From the NCBI GenBank assembly GCA_012960245.1, contig DUBO01000006.1:1-43402 (forward strand): a DNA stretch of 43,402 nucleotides, written 5' to 3'. Source of the DNA: Candidatus Binatota bacterium (lineage in GTDB: Bacteria > Desulfobacterota > Binatia > UBA1149). The position numbers and the translations under genes are program-made. The notes beneath the pieces are model-generated. The model did no database searches and was not told the DNA's origin. It was given only the letters and a program-made list of their open reading frames with translations. This document shows positions 33,063-40,462 of this stretch, in pieces (the first letter of the stretch is position 1; each line of letters begins with the position of its first letter).

Positions 33063-35636
33063 GTGTTGCGACTTTTCACCCTGGTCTCTCTTCGCGAGCT
33101 TCGGCTGAAACCCGGTCGTACGGCGCTTATGCTCGGCGGCATAGTGGTCGGTGTGTCGATGGTGTCGGCCATCGAGCTGCTCAACCGCGAGGTGGTCGAG
33201 CAGTTCCGCAGCTCGATGGAAAACGCCTCGGGCCGCGCCGAGCTGCAACTGGTGGCGCCTGGCACCGACTCGCGCCTGCCCGACGAGCTGGCCTACGACC
33301 TGGGCGGCGTCGCCGGAGTGAAGGCCGCGCTGCCGGTCATAGACGCCTCGGTGCCCATGGCCGACAGCGCGACCCGCCTGCGGCTGTTCGCAACCGACTT
33401 CACCAACCCCCGCGCCGAAGAAACCTACGGGGTCACGATCGTGGGTGGCGGCGACCCACTCGAGATACTCGCCGACCCGGGCGCAGCCCTGCTACCCGAA
33501 CAGACCGCCCGGCGCCTGTCACTGGCCGAGGGTGACACGGTCACGGTGGCCGGCGCCATCGGTCGGCAGCAGTTCCGGGTGGCCGCCCTGCTCGCGGGTG
33601 ACGGGCTGCTCGCCGCCACGGGCGAAGACTTCCTCGTCATGGACATCATGGCCGCGCAGAGGCTGCTCGCACTCGACAGGTTGGTGGACAGGATAGACAT
33701 AGTGCCCTCCGAAGGCGCCAGTGTGGCCGACATCAAGGCCCTGCTCAGCGAGGCCGTTGGCCACAGGGCCGAGGTGGTGACTCCCTACGGACGCGGAAAT
33801 TATTTTGCCAACGCGGTGTCAAGTTTCCAGGTCATGGTTTTCTCGCTCAGCCTGCTTGCCCTGCTCACCGGCATGTTCATCGTCTACAGCGCGGTATCGG
33901 CCTCGGTCGTCTCGCGGCAACGCGCCATTGGCACGCTGCGCGCAGTGGGCGTGCTCAGGCGCGAGATCATGTTGATGTTCGCCGCCGAGGCTGTCGCCTG
34001 CGGAGTGGTAGCCTCGACTATCGGTTGCCTGCTGGGCGCTCTGTTGGCGCGAGCACTGTCGGGCCAGTTGTCGGGAGCCATGGGAGTGATCTTCCAGGTA
34101 CGCGCCGAGATCACGGCCAGTGGACTCGACGCCAGTGTTGCGCTCAAGGCCATAGGCCTGGGCACGCTGTGCTCGCTGGTGGCGGCACTACTGCCGGCGT
34201 GGAAAGCCGCCTCGCTGCACCCGCTCGAAGCCCTCGACGACCGCCCCAGTGGACGCGAAGCCCTCGAGGGCAGCCAGTCACGTTACTTTACCCTCGCCGC
34301 AGCTGCGCTGGTAACCCTAGTGGTTGCCTGCATCGCCGCCGAGGTGAAATTTCGCTCCATCATGTTCGGCAACATCGCCTCGACCGCGTGGTTCCTGGCC
34401 TTCATACTCGCCAGCGTGCCCGCCGTATCGTGGCTCGCGCTACGCCTGCGACCTGCCCTGGTACGCACCTTCGGACTGGCTGGCCGCATGGCATCGGAAA
34501 GCCTGGCGCGCAGCTCGCGCAGATCGGCAGTCGCCGTGGCCGCGCTCGCCCTGAGCCTGGCCACCACCATTACCTTTGCCGGCCTGTTCCTGAGCTTCGA
34601 GCGTTCGATCGTCGGCTACGTGGGCACCTTCATGGACGGCGACTTCTCGGTCTCCTCGAGGCACACGCGCGGCGGATGGCTCGAAGAGCCCATCGACTCG
34701 GCCATACTGCCCCGGGTGGAGGCCGTGCCCGGTGTCGACCGGGTAGAAACACTGCGCCTGGTTTCGGGCTACCACTACGGGGCGGCGCGGGTAGGACTGC
34801 TGGCCCTGTCGGACGGTTTTTTTACGGTGGATCACTACGGGCCGTGGTTCGTAGAGGGAAGGCCCAGCGATGCGCTTCGGGCCGTGAGAAAGGGAGATGC
34901 GGTGCTGGTGTCCGAAAACTTTTCGCGCTTGCACGGGGTTGAGTTCGGGCAACAGCTCGTGATGAACACGCTCGAGGGCGAGCTCGATCTACCGGTGATG
35001 GGCATAGTGGTGGATTACACCTCGGACCAGGGAGCCATAGTACTGGCCTCGCACCTCTACGCCGCGCAGTGGCGCGACCCCACGGTGAACCGCCTGCACG
35101 TGTACACCTCGTCGTCGCGCGAGCCGGCGGCCATGCGCGCTGCGCTGGTACACGCAGTCCGCGACCGAGAAGACCTCAAAGTGCTGTCGTTGTCGTCGCT
35201 TCTCGAGTACCACTCGAGCCACGTTCGCCGCGCCTTCGCGTTGGCGGGATCGCTCGAGCTGCTGATGCTCATCGTCACCTTCGCCGGCATCGTCGACGTG
35301 CTGGCCTCGAGCGTAAACGACCGCCGGCGCGAGTTCGCGTTGCTGTCGGTGGTGGGCGCCGATTCGCGACTGCTCACGCGCTCAGTAATGGCCGAGTCGG
35401 CGGTGCTCATCAGCGCCGGCATCTGCCTGGGTATCTTCGGGGGCGCGGTGTCGGCCTGGATGTGGGTGGAGTTTCACTGGACCTGGTTGCTAGGCTGGAT
35501 ACTCGAATTACACTTCCCCTGGCAATCAACAGCACGGGCAGCCCTGCTGGCGGCCCTTGTAGCCACACTGGCAACCTGGGGCCCGGCGCGGGCGGCCACC
35601 CGGGTGGACACCATGGAGGCTCTGCGCAGTGACTGA
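33063..35636 (+). CDS. ABC transporter permease with two FtsX/MacB-type domains
   Basis: An 857-residue integral membrane protein. An N-terminal helix (~20-40) is followed by a ~220-residue periplasmic domain of MacB type, then an FtsX-like three-helix module (~260-390, FSLSLLALLTGMFIVYSAVS and a QRAIGTLRAVG coupling motif). About four central hydrophobic helices and a second periplasmic domain (~530-720) follow, then a second FtsX module (~730-857, RRREFALLSVVGAD). This duplicated layout matches permeases of the LolC/YbbP-like class for lipids, lipoproteins or antibiotic-like compounds. The start is GTG 33063. Its 3' end overlaps the next gene's GTG by 8 bp. Confidence 0.9.
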   Translation: MLRLFTLVSLRELRLKPGRTALMLGGIVVGVSMVSAIELLNREVVEQFRSSMENASGRAELQLVAPGTDSRLPDELAYDLGGVAGVKAALPVIDASVPMADSATRLRLFATDFTNPRAEETYGVTIVGGGDPLEILADPGAALLPEQTARRLSLAEGDTVTVAGAIGRQQFRVAALLAGDGLLAATGEDFLVMDIMAAQRLLALDRLVDRIDIVPSEGASVADIKALLSEAVGHRAEVVTPYGRGNYFANAVSSFQVMVFSLSLLALLTGMFIVYSAVSASVVSRQRAIGTLRAVGVLRREIMLMFAAEAVACGVVASTIGCLLGALLARALSGQLSGAMGVIFQVRAEITASGLDASVALKAIGLGTLCSLVAALLPAWKAASLHPLEALDDRPSGREALEGSQSRYFTLAAAALVTLVVACIAAEVKFRSIMFGNIASTAWFLAFILASVPAVSWLALRLRPALVRTFGLAGRMASESLARSSRRSAVAVAALALSLATTITFAGLFLSFERSIVGYVGTFMDGDFSVSSRHTRGGWLEEPIDSAILPRVEAVPGVDRVETLRLVSGYHYGAARVGLLALSDGFFTVDHYGPWFVEGRPSDALRAVRKGDAVLVSENFSRLHGVEFGQQLVMNTLEGELDLPVMGIVVDYTSDQGAIVLASHLYAAQWRDPTVNRLHVYTSSSREPAAMRAALVHAVRDREDLKVLSLSSLLEYHSSHVRRAFALAGSLELLMLIVTFAGIVDVLASSVNDRRREFALLSVVGADSRLLTRSVMAESAVLISAGICLGIFGGAVSAWMWVEFHWTWLLGWILELHFPWQSTARAALLAALVATLATWGPARAATRVDTMEALRSD

Positions 35637-36702
35637 ACAACGCTTGGGCAGGTCAAAAAACATGCCCGCCGGGGCGGCGGCTTCTAAAGTAACGGCTCCC
35701 GCTGTGGTCTCGTCGCGCATAGCCGCGGTGGGCAGCTACCTGCCGCCACGCGAATTGTTGTCGGTAGACATAGAGCGCCGCCTGCGGGTGGAAGCTCCAC
35801 CCGGCTGGATAGAAGAGATCACCGGCGTGCGAGCACGCAGGGTGGCCGAGCCCGGCACACCGGGATCGGAACTCGCCGCGCTGGCTGTGCTCGACATGTT
35901 GGAGGGCAGCCGCTGGTCGCTCGATGACATCGACTGCATCATCGTAGGGTCGGCCACCGCCGACTGCATAGAACCCTGCACCGCCAACATGGTACAGTCA
36001 CGCCTGGGCGCACGCGGCGCCGCCTTTGACGTAGGCAATGCCTGCAACGGATTCCTCAGCGCACTGCAGGTGGCCGACGCGCTGGTCACCACCGGTCAGT
36101 TCGACTGCGTAGCCGTGGCTTGTGGCGAATCTTTGGCGCCCTTCATACCCTGGCACCTGGCCGAAGCCTCCGTCGATCCGCTGGAATACATCGGCTCCAT
36201 AACCCTGGGCGACGGCGGTGGCGCTGCCCTCGTGGTGCCGGCGGCGGGTGACGGCCGCGGCCTGCTGGCCAGTTCCTTCGTAACAGAGGGTGACATGTGG
36301 GAGGCAGCGGTCATACGCTCCGGAGGGTCACGCTATCCCGGCGCCAGCGACGGCAACTGGTTCACCTGCCAGGCCCGCCCGCTCTACGATGCGGCCTACC
36401 GCTTGCTGCCCGACATGATAGAGCACGTGCTCGATCGCGCTGGCTGGCAAGCTGACGATGTGGACCTCATCGTGCCCCACCAGGTGAGCATTTCGGCGGT
36501 TGCCAACGTCGGCGGCCGCTTTGGATGGACTGTGGACGACGCCGTATTTACGCTCACCGACTGCGGCAATACCGCCGCCGCGAGCATGCCAATGGCGCTC
36601 GCGAGGGCAGTCGAACAGGAACGTCTCGACGCCGGTAGCCACGTGCTGATGGTGGGTGCCGCAGCCGGTTTTTCAGCCGGCGTGACCGCCCTCCGCTGGT
36701 AA
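35629..36702 (+). CDS. FabH/OleA-type beta-ketoacyl synthase III
   Basis: A thiolase-fold condensing enzyme of 357 residues. The catalytic triad of KAS III is intact: Cys139 in FDVGNACNGFLSAL, His284 in VPHQVS and Asn314 in CGNTAAASMP. The phrases EPCTANMVQSRLG and TLGDGGGAALVV resemble OleA, which head-to-head condenses two fatty acyl-CoAs in long-chain olefin synthesis, more than housekeeping FabH. OleB, OleC and OleD are not adjacent, so olefin formation is not supported. It sits last in the PadR-ABC-permease operon (8-bp overlap). The start may be GTG 35629 or ATG 35662. It may make a fatty ketone or acyl product exported by the transporter (inference). Confidence 0.88.
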   Translation: MTEQRLGRSKNMPAGAAASKVTAPAVVSSRIAAVGSYLPPRELLSVDIERRLRVEAPPGWIEEITGVRARRVAEPGTPGSELAALAVLDMLEGSRWSLDDIDCIIVGSATADCIEPCTANMVQSRLGARGAAFDVGNACNGFLSALQVADALVTTGQFDCVAVACGESLAPFIPWHLAEASVDPLEYIGSITLGDGGGAALVVPAAGDGRGLLASSFVTEGDMWEAAVIRSGGSRYPGASDGNWFTCQARPLYDAAYRLLPDMIEHVLDRAGWQADDVDLIVPHQVSISAVANVGGRFGWTVDDAVFTLTDCGNTAAASMPMALARAVEQERLDAGSHVLMVGAAAGFSAGVTALRW

Positions 36703-36732
36703 GATCACGCGGCAGCGGCTGGTCGCCGTCGC

Positions 36733-37797
36733 TCAGCCGCGGCGCAGCTCGAAGCCATCCATCACCGGGGCAGGCTCGGGAGCTTCGTGCAGGTAGGGCA
36801 GTAAACCGTGTGCGCCCAGCAATTGGTCAGCGCGCGCGCGATCATCATCGGCCAGGTGCTTGTAGCGTTCGGCGGTACGCACGTGCCGCCAGGCAGAGTA
36901 GCTGTTGAGCAAGCGTTGCTCGCTCACGCCCAGTACCGGTTGTTCGGCCATGCCAAGTACCCGCGGTACCGGCTCGCCCGGGGCGAGGTCGGCGATCTCA
37001 GCCGCGACGGCACCGCTCGCCACCAGCTGCATGGGTACGAACACCCGACCTATCTCGGACAGCAAGGGGCCGAGACTCTCCTTGAGCTCAAAGTCGGCTG
37101 CCCAGGGGGCGGGCGGCGCGGCTTCGTTGATCTCGGCCAGCCAGGCCATCACGAGCGGAGCGTGTGCGCGCATACGTCGGGCAGGCACCGGGTCGCGGCC
37201 CAGGTGGGCGTGCATGGGGCCGGCCATGGCAAGATCGGCGAGCGACAAGCGATCGCCCAGGAGAAACCGGCTGCCGTCGAGGTGAAAGTCGAGTACTTCG
37301 AGCAAGCGGTTGAACCACTCGTCTATCAAGGGGCGCGTACGATCGCTTATGCCCAGCGGTGGCAGCGATGACGACATGCGCTCGGCCATCTGCGCCGACT
37401 CGGGGCCGGTGCACACGCTCCAGTCGTGCTCGATCCACGCGCGTTGCTCGGGAAAGCTCCAGCGAAAATACATGGCCGGAAGTATCATCGCCTCGTCGGC
37501 AAAATCCTGGATGATCTCGGCCACCAATCGCAGCACCGGGTCGGCAGGCAATACGGCCGGTTCGGGGTGCAGGGCTTCAAGCGCCTCGATCATGCGCGGG
37601 GTGTCCTGCAACACGTCGTCACCCGAGATCAGCACCGGAATGAAGTAAGACCCGGTGGCCGGCCGTATTACCTCGCGGTACACGACCGGCGTGGGAGCGA
37701 TCTCCTCGTAATCGACGTTCTTGTACCTGAGCAGCGGACGTATTTTCGCCGAGAAGTACGAAAACGGCGTAGCCATGAACTGCCAGTGAACTGCCAT
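36733..37797 (-). CDS. Glutathione S-transferase-family protein with extended C-terminus (paralogue)
   Basis: A 354-residue GST-fold protein. The N-terminal thioredoxin-like domain (FMATPFSYFSAKIRPLLRYK, then YFIPVLISGDDVLQDTPRMI) precedes a helical domain with FLLGDRLSLADLAMAGPMHA, followed by ~120 extra residues. The architecture, including a late-domain F-x-P motif (GRVFVPMQL here, AAVFLPWST in the other protein), matches the gene at 30419-31438, which lies on the opposite strand across the PadR-ABC-ketosynthase operon. The start is ATG 37795-37797, or a second ATG seven codons in. It is convergent with the ketosynthase gene (30-bp gap). The substrate is unknown. Confidence 0.8.
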   Translation of the reverse strand: MAVHWQFMATPFSYFSAKIRPLLRYKNVDYEEIAPTPVVYREVIRPATGSYFIPVLISGDDVLQDTPRMIEALEALHPEPAVLPADPVLRLVAEIIQDFADEAMILPAMYFRWSFPEQRAWIEHDWSVCTGPESAQMAERMSSSLPPLGISDRTRPLIDEWFNRLLEVLDFHLDGSRFLLGDRLSLADLAMAGPMHAHLGRDPVPARRMRAHAPLVMAWLAEINEAAPPAPWAADFELKESLGPLLSEIGRVFVPMQLVASGAVAAEIADLAPGEPVPRVLGMAEQPVLGVSEQRLLNSYSAWRHVRTAERYKHLADDDRARADQLLGAHGLLPYLHEAPEPAPVMDGFELRRG

Positions 37798-37922
37798 ACC
37801 TGAACCAAGATAACTGGCGCTCGTGCAAGCCGTCAACGCTGTATCACACCCATTCGGGCGGTTCGGCGAGGTTTTTCTGCACGGCTGTGGAATTGGCGTC
37901 TAGTGCATCGTAAACCAGTAAC

Positions 37923-38768
37923 GTGTCGCGCACCACGATTGCAGAATGTGAACTGTATTATGAAAGCCCCGAAGCCGGCCGTTATCGCGCGCCAATACTG
38001 CTGTTGCCGGGTCTGTTCCAGTCCTTCGAATGCTGGCGACCGCTTACCACCCGCCTGGCCCACCGTGGATGGGAGCTGTACCTGCTGCCGCGCGACGGCG
38101 GCTCGGGCGACCAAAAGAGCCCGGGGGCGACGAGCCTCGATGGGCTGGTGGAGCAGACCGCACGCGTGGCCGAGCAGCTGGCCCGGCGCACCCGGCAGGG
38201 CTACGCACCAGCCGACAATTCAGACGCCGAAACCAACGCCGGGATCATCGTCTTCGGCGCCGACCTCGGCGCTCACCTCGCTGCGGAACTGACCACCAGG
38301 GTGCAACCCATGGCCACCGTGTTGTTCTCGCCCGTCGCTCCCGCCGTCCTGGGCGAGAGCTGGCAACGTTCGCGAGGAATGATGCAGCGCTGGCGACCAG
38401 GTAAGGCGAACCCCGGCGTGGCACCCAAGGGTGTGATTGGCACTGCCCGCTCCAACAGCTGGCTGAGCGAGGAACCCGACTGGCTACTGGCCGCGTTGAT
38501 GTTGGCCGGCCCGGGCAAATCGAGTGCTGAAAGCGGCGATGGTAATGGTGAAGACGTGCCCACACTGATGTTCTCTGCAGAGGACGACCCGCTCGTGAAG
38601 CTGGCAGCTGCTCCCTCGCGGGCCTCTGCGAAACTCTCCGACACTACGCTACCAGGCCACTGGTGGCCGGCGGTCGCGCCGCAACAGCTGGCCGACGAGC
38701 TGCATCGTTTTCTCGTTCTCACCCTGGGTGACCGCGTGGTCGAATTCCCCGACTCGGTGTTCGACTGA
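37923..38768 (+). CDS. Alpha/beta-hydrolase-fold protein with Asp at the nucleophile position
   Basis: A 281-residue protein. The fold is suggested by ILLLPGLFQSFECWRPL (oxyanion region), WELYLLPRDGGSGD and a nucleophile elbow VFGADLGAHLA. The elbow reads G-x-D-x-G, with Asp114 where hydrolases have Ser. An acid candidate (Asp221/Asp222 in SAEDDPL) and a His (His246 in LPGHWW) are present. Asp nucleophiles are used by haloalkane dehalogenases and epoxide hydrolases, so the site may be active with different chemistry; it may also be a non-catalytic relative. The start is GTG 37923 with no strong ribosome-binding site. It is divergent from the GST-like gene. The 92 bp downstream lead to the peroxiredoxin gene and contain its hairpin. 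Confidence 0.75.
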   Translation: MSRTTIAECELYYESPEAGRYRAPILLLPGLFQSFECWRPLTTRLAHRGWELYLLPRDGGSGDQKSPGATSLDGLVEQTARVAEQLARRTRQGYAPADNSDAETNAGIIVFGADLGAHLAAELTTRVQPMATVLFSPVAPAVLGESWQRSRGMMQRWRPGKANPGVAPKGVIGTARSNSWLSEEPDWLLAALMLAGPGKSSAESGDGNGEDVPTLMFSAEDDPLVKLAAAPSRASAKLSDTTLPGHWWPAVAPQQLADELHRFLVLTLGDRVVEFPDSVFD

Positions 38769-38822
38769 GAGGCCCGCCGGGAGCATAAGCACCGGGCGCC
38801 TGGCGACCAGCAGCCCGCCCCG

Positions 38823-38856
38823 CATTGACTGCGAAGCGCGTGCGCGGCAGTCAGTG
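38823..38856 (+). promoter_or_regulatory. Strong leader hairpin immediately before the selenoprotein start
   Basis: A 10-bp stem (CATTGACTGC with GCAGTCAGTG, one G-T pair) has a 14-nt loop that itself contains GCGC-GT-GCGC. It ends 4 nt before ATG 38861, and the ribosome-binding GAGGA follows directly. It may be the terminator of the upstream gene (no T-run) or may govern access to the ribosome-binding site. Confidence 0.55.
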
Positions 38857-38860
38857 AGGA

Positions 38861-39370
38861 ATGACAACTGCCAAGTCCGCCAAAGCGGCCAAGCCCGTGA
38901 AGCCTGCCAACATAAAAGTCGGCAACAAGCTGCCCGCCTTCAACCTTGAAGCCACGGGTGATCAGAAGATAAAGCTCGCCGATCTTGCCGGCAAAAAAGT
39001 CGTGCTGTGGTTCTACCCGCGCGCCGCGACACCCGGTTGAACGCAGGAAGGCCTGGATTTCGCTGGTTTGCACGCGAAGTTCAAGCGCGCCGGGGCAGTT
39101 GTCCTGGGCATTTCACGAGACACGGTCGCCAAGCAGGAAAAGTTCAAGGCCGCGCAGGGTTTCCCCTTTGAGCTGCTGTCGGACGCCGACGAAAAAGTCT
39201 GCCGCAGCTGGGACACCCTCAAGAAGAAGAACATGTACGGCAAGCAGGTGATGGGAATTGAACGCAGCACCTTCCTGCTAGGCGAGGATGGCCGACTGCT
39301 GCGCGAGTGGCGCAAGATCAAGATTCCCGGCCACGCCGACGAAGTGCTCGCCGCCGTCAAGGAGTCCTAG
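38861..39370 (+). CDS. Selenocysteine-containing peroxiredoxin (Bcp/AhpC-TSA family), in-frame TGA at codon 60
   Basis: Reading the TGA at 39038-39040 as selenocysteine gives a 169-residue thiol peroxidase of normal Bcp/PrxQ length. It would reduce peroxides using thioredoxin-like donors. The sequence upstream of the TGA (VGNKLPAFNLEATG, KVVLWFYPRAATPG) and downstream (TQEGLDF, GAVVLGISRDTVAKQEKF, FELLSDADEKVC, RSTFLLGEDGRL) is continuous peroxiredoxin sequence in one frame. The TGA sits exactly where the peroxidatic Cys of TPGCT is expected. A SECIS-like hairpin follows 15 nt later. The usual resolving Cys five residues on is Leu; the only Cys is Cys114. ATG 38861 follows GAGG closely; an in-frame TGA six bases before it excludes a longer start. 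It converges with the diiron-partner gene (3' ends overlap by 4 bp). A nonsense mutation is the alternative. Confidence 0.85.
39055..39082 (+). promoter_or_regulatory. Bacterial SECIS-like hairpin downstream of the recoded TGA
   Basis: A 9-bp stem pairs GGATTTCGC (39055-39063) with GCGAAGTTC (39074-39082), including two G-T pairs. The 10-nt apical loop is TGGTTTGCAC, with G at its second position. The loop begins 23 nt after the TGA. This fits the published general model for bacterial SECIS elements: a stem-loop within the coding sequence, apical loop roughly 16-37 nt from the UGA, and a G among the first loop bases, bound by SelB. Confidence 0.7.
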
Positions 39371-40461
39371 GCGGCGTCAAAGAAGGCGGGCAGGCGGCTG
39401 CGGTCGCGGCGCTCGAGGCCGGCGGCAGCCAGGCGGCCGAGGTACTCATCGACCACCACGCGGTAAATCGAAGCGACCCTGGCGCGGCCACTTGCTACCT
39501 GCCCAGGCTCCGTGCCACCGCCCGCGATCACGATCAGCGGCTCCAGCATCTCGGTAGCGCCGGCTATACCCGCAAAGCAATGCTCCACCGAGTCGAGGTA
39601 CTCGTTGAGAACTTCCTGCCGACCTTCGCGATGGGCAAGATGGTAGGCGAGATTGCCCATACCGTAGGCCACCAGGCGCGCGGCGTCCTGCTCGCAGCGC
39701 CGGAACAAGTGTGCGTCGATGGTCGACGCCGTGGCGGCGACACGGTAAACGCCGAGCAGCAGGCTGCCGACCAGCAGGTTGATACCGATCGAGCCTTCGA
39801 TGTAATTGTCGGCCATGAGCAGCTCCTTCAAGGCCTGCTGCACGTTAGCGCTCGCGCGCTTGAGCCCACCCGAGCTGAGCGCGCGCTTGCGAAAGACCTC
39901 CACCGCGCGGGCCTGGTCCATCATCTGCGCACAGAGCAGGCTTTTGAGCTCGAGGAACTCCTGGTTGACCAGGTAGACCCAACGCGAAGGAAACTCCATG
40001 ACCACCAGCGACACTTCGCTCAACGTGGTGCACAGCTGGCACATCGAGGCGGTCACCGCCGGATCGAAGTCGGTGGCCGCCAGCGCCTTCCAGTCGATGT
40101 CTACCGCGGGAGCCCAGCGGCGAGACTTTGATTCCTCGTATAGCTCGCCGATGTTATCTGCCCAGATGTCCGACTTGCGGTTCTCGGTATAGCCCATGTC
40201 GGGTAGCCCCGGCACCAGCACGGAGCCGCGCGCTGCCATGGAGTAGTTGTGGCGAACGAACTCGGGCAGCAGGTCCCAGGAATAGGCGCCCTTACTGCAG
40301 TCCTCGTAGGTCAATCCGCGCCTCGGGTCCGACGGTGTACAGCGCACCCGGTCGGTCTCGATCTCGTACCAGTCGAGTATCAGCTTGCCCTCTCCGAACT
40401 CCGTGCCGCGCTTGATAGCCTCGGGGTCGTCAAAGTACTGGCGGTCGGCAAAGTAGGCCAC
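39367..40461 (-). CDS. Degenerate ferritin-like paralogue of the diiron protein (metal ligands lost)
   Basis: A 364-residue protein alignable along its length with its upstream neighbour (DPRRGLTYED/NERRGLTFRD, FRKRALS in both, YGM in both). The two ExxH motifs of the neighbour are altered: DEARH becomes DQARA (Gln183, Ala186) and the second DEARH becomes DAARL (Ala260, Leu263). The Glu candidates of helices 1 and 3 remain (Glu149, Glu222). It cannot bind the usual diiron pair and is likely a structural partner, as beta subunits are in multicomponent monooxygenases. The start is GTG 40459-40461, one base after the neighbour's stop, so equal synthesis is likely. Its stop overlaps the selenoprotein's 3' end. 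Confidence 0.8.
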   Translation of the reverse strand: MAYFADRQYFDDPEAIKRGTEFGEGKLILDWYEIETDRVRCTPSDPRRGLTYEDCSKGAYSWDLLPEFVRHNYSMAARGSVLVPGLPDMGYTENRKSDIWADNIGELYEESKSRRWAPAVDIDWKALAATDFDPAVTASMCQLCTTLSEVSLVVMEFPSRWVYLVNQEFLELKSLLCAQMMDQARAVEVFRKRALSSGGLKRASANVQQALKELLMADNYIEGSIGINLLVGSLLLGVYRVAATASTIDAHLFRRCEQDAARLVAYGMGNLAYHLAHREGRQEVLNEYLDSVEHCFAGIAGATEMLEPLIVIAGGGTEPGQVASGRARVASIYRVVVDEYLGRLAAAGLERRDRSRLPAFFDAA

Positions 40462-40462
40462 T

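Noticed and set aside
38861..39040. Reading the TGA at 39038-39040 as a true stop (truncated 59-residue protein or pseudogene)
   Set aside because: Peroxiredoxin sequence continues in the same frame to a normal C-terminus, the TGA falls on the catalytic codon, and a SECIS-like hairpin follows. Recoding explains all three observations.
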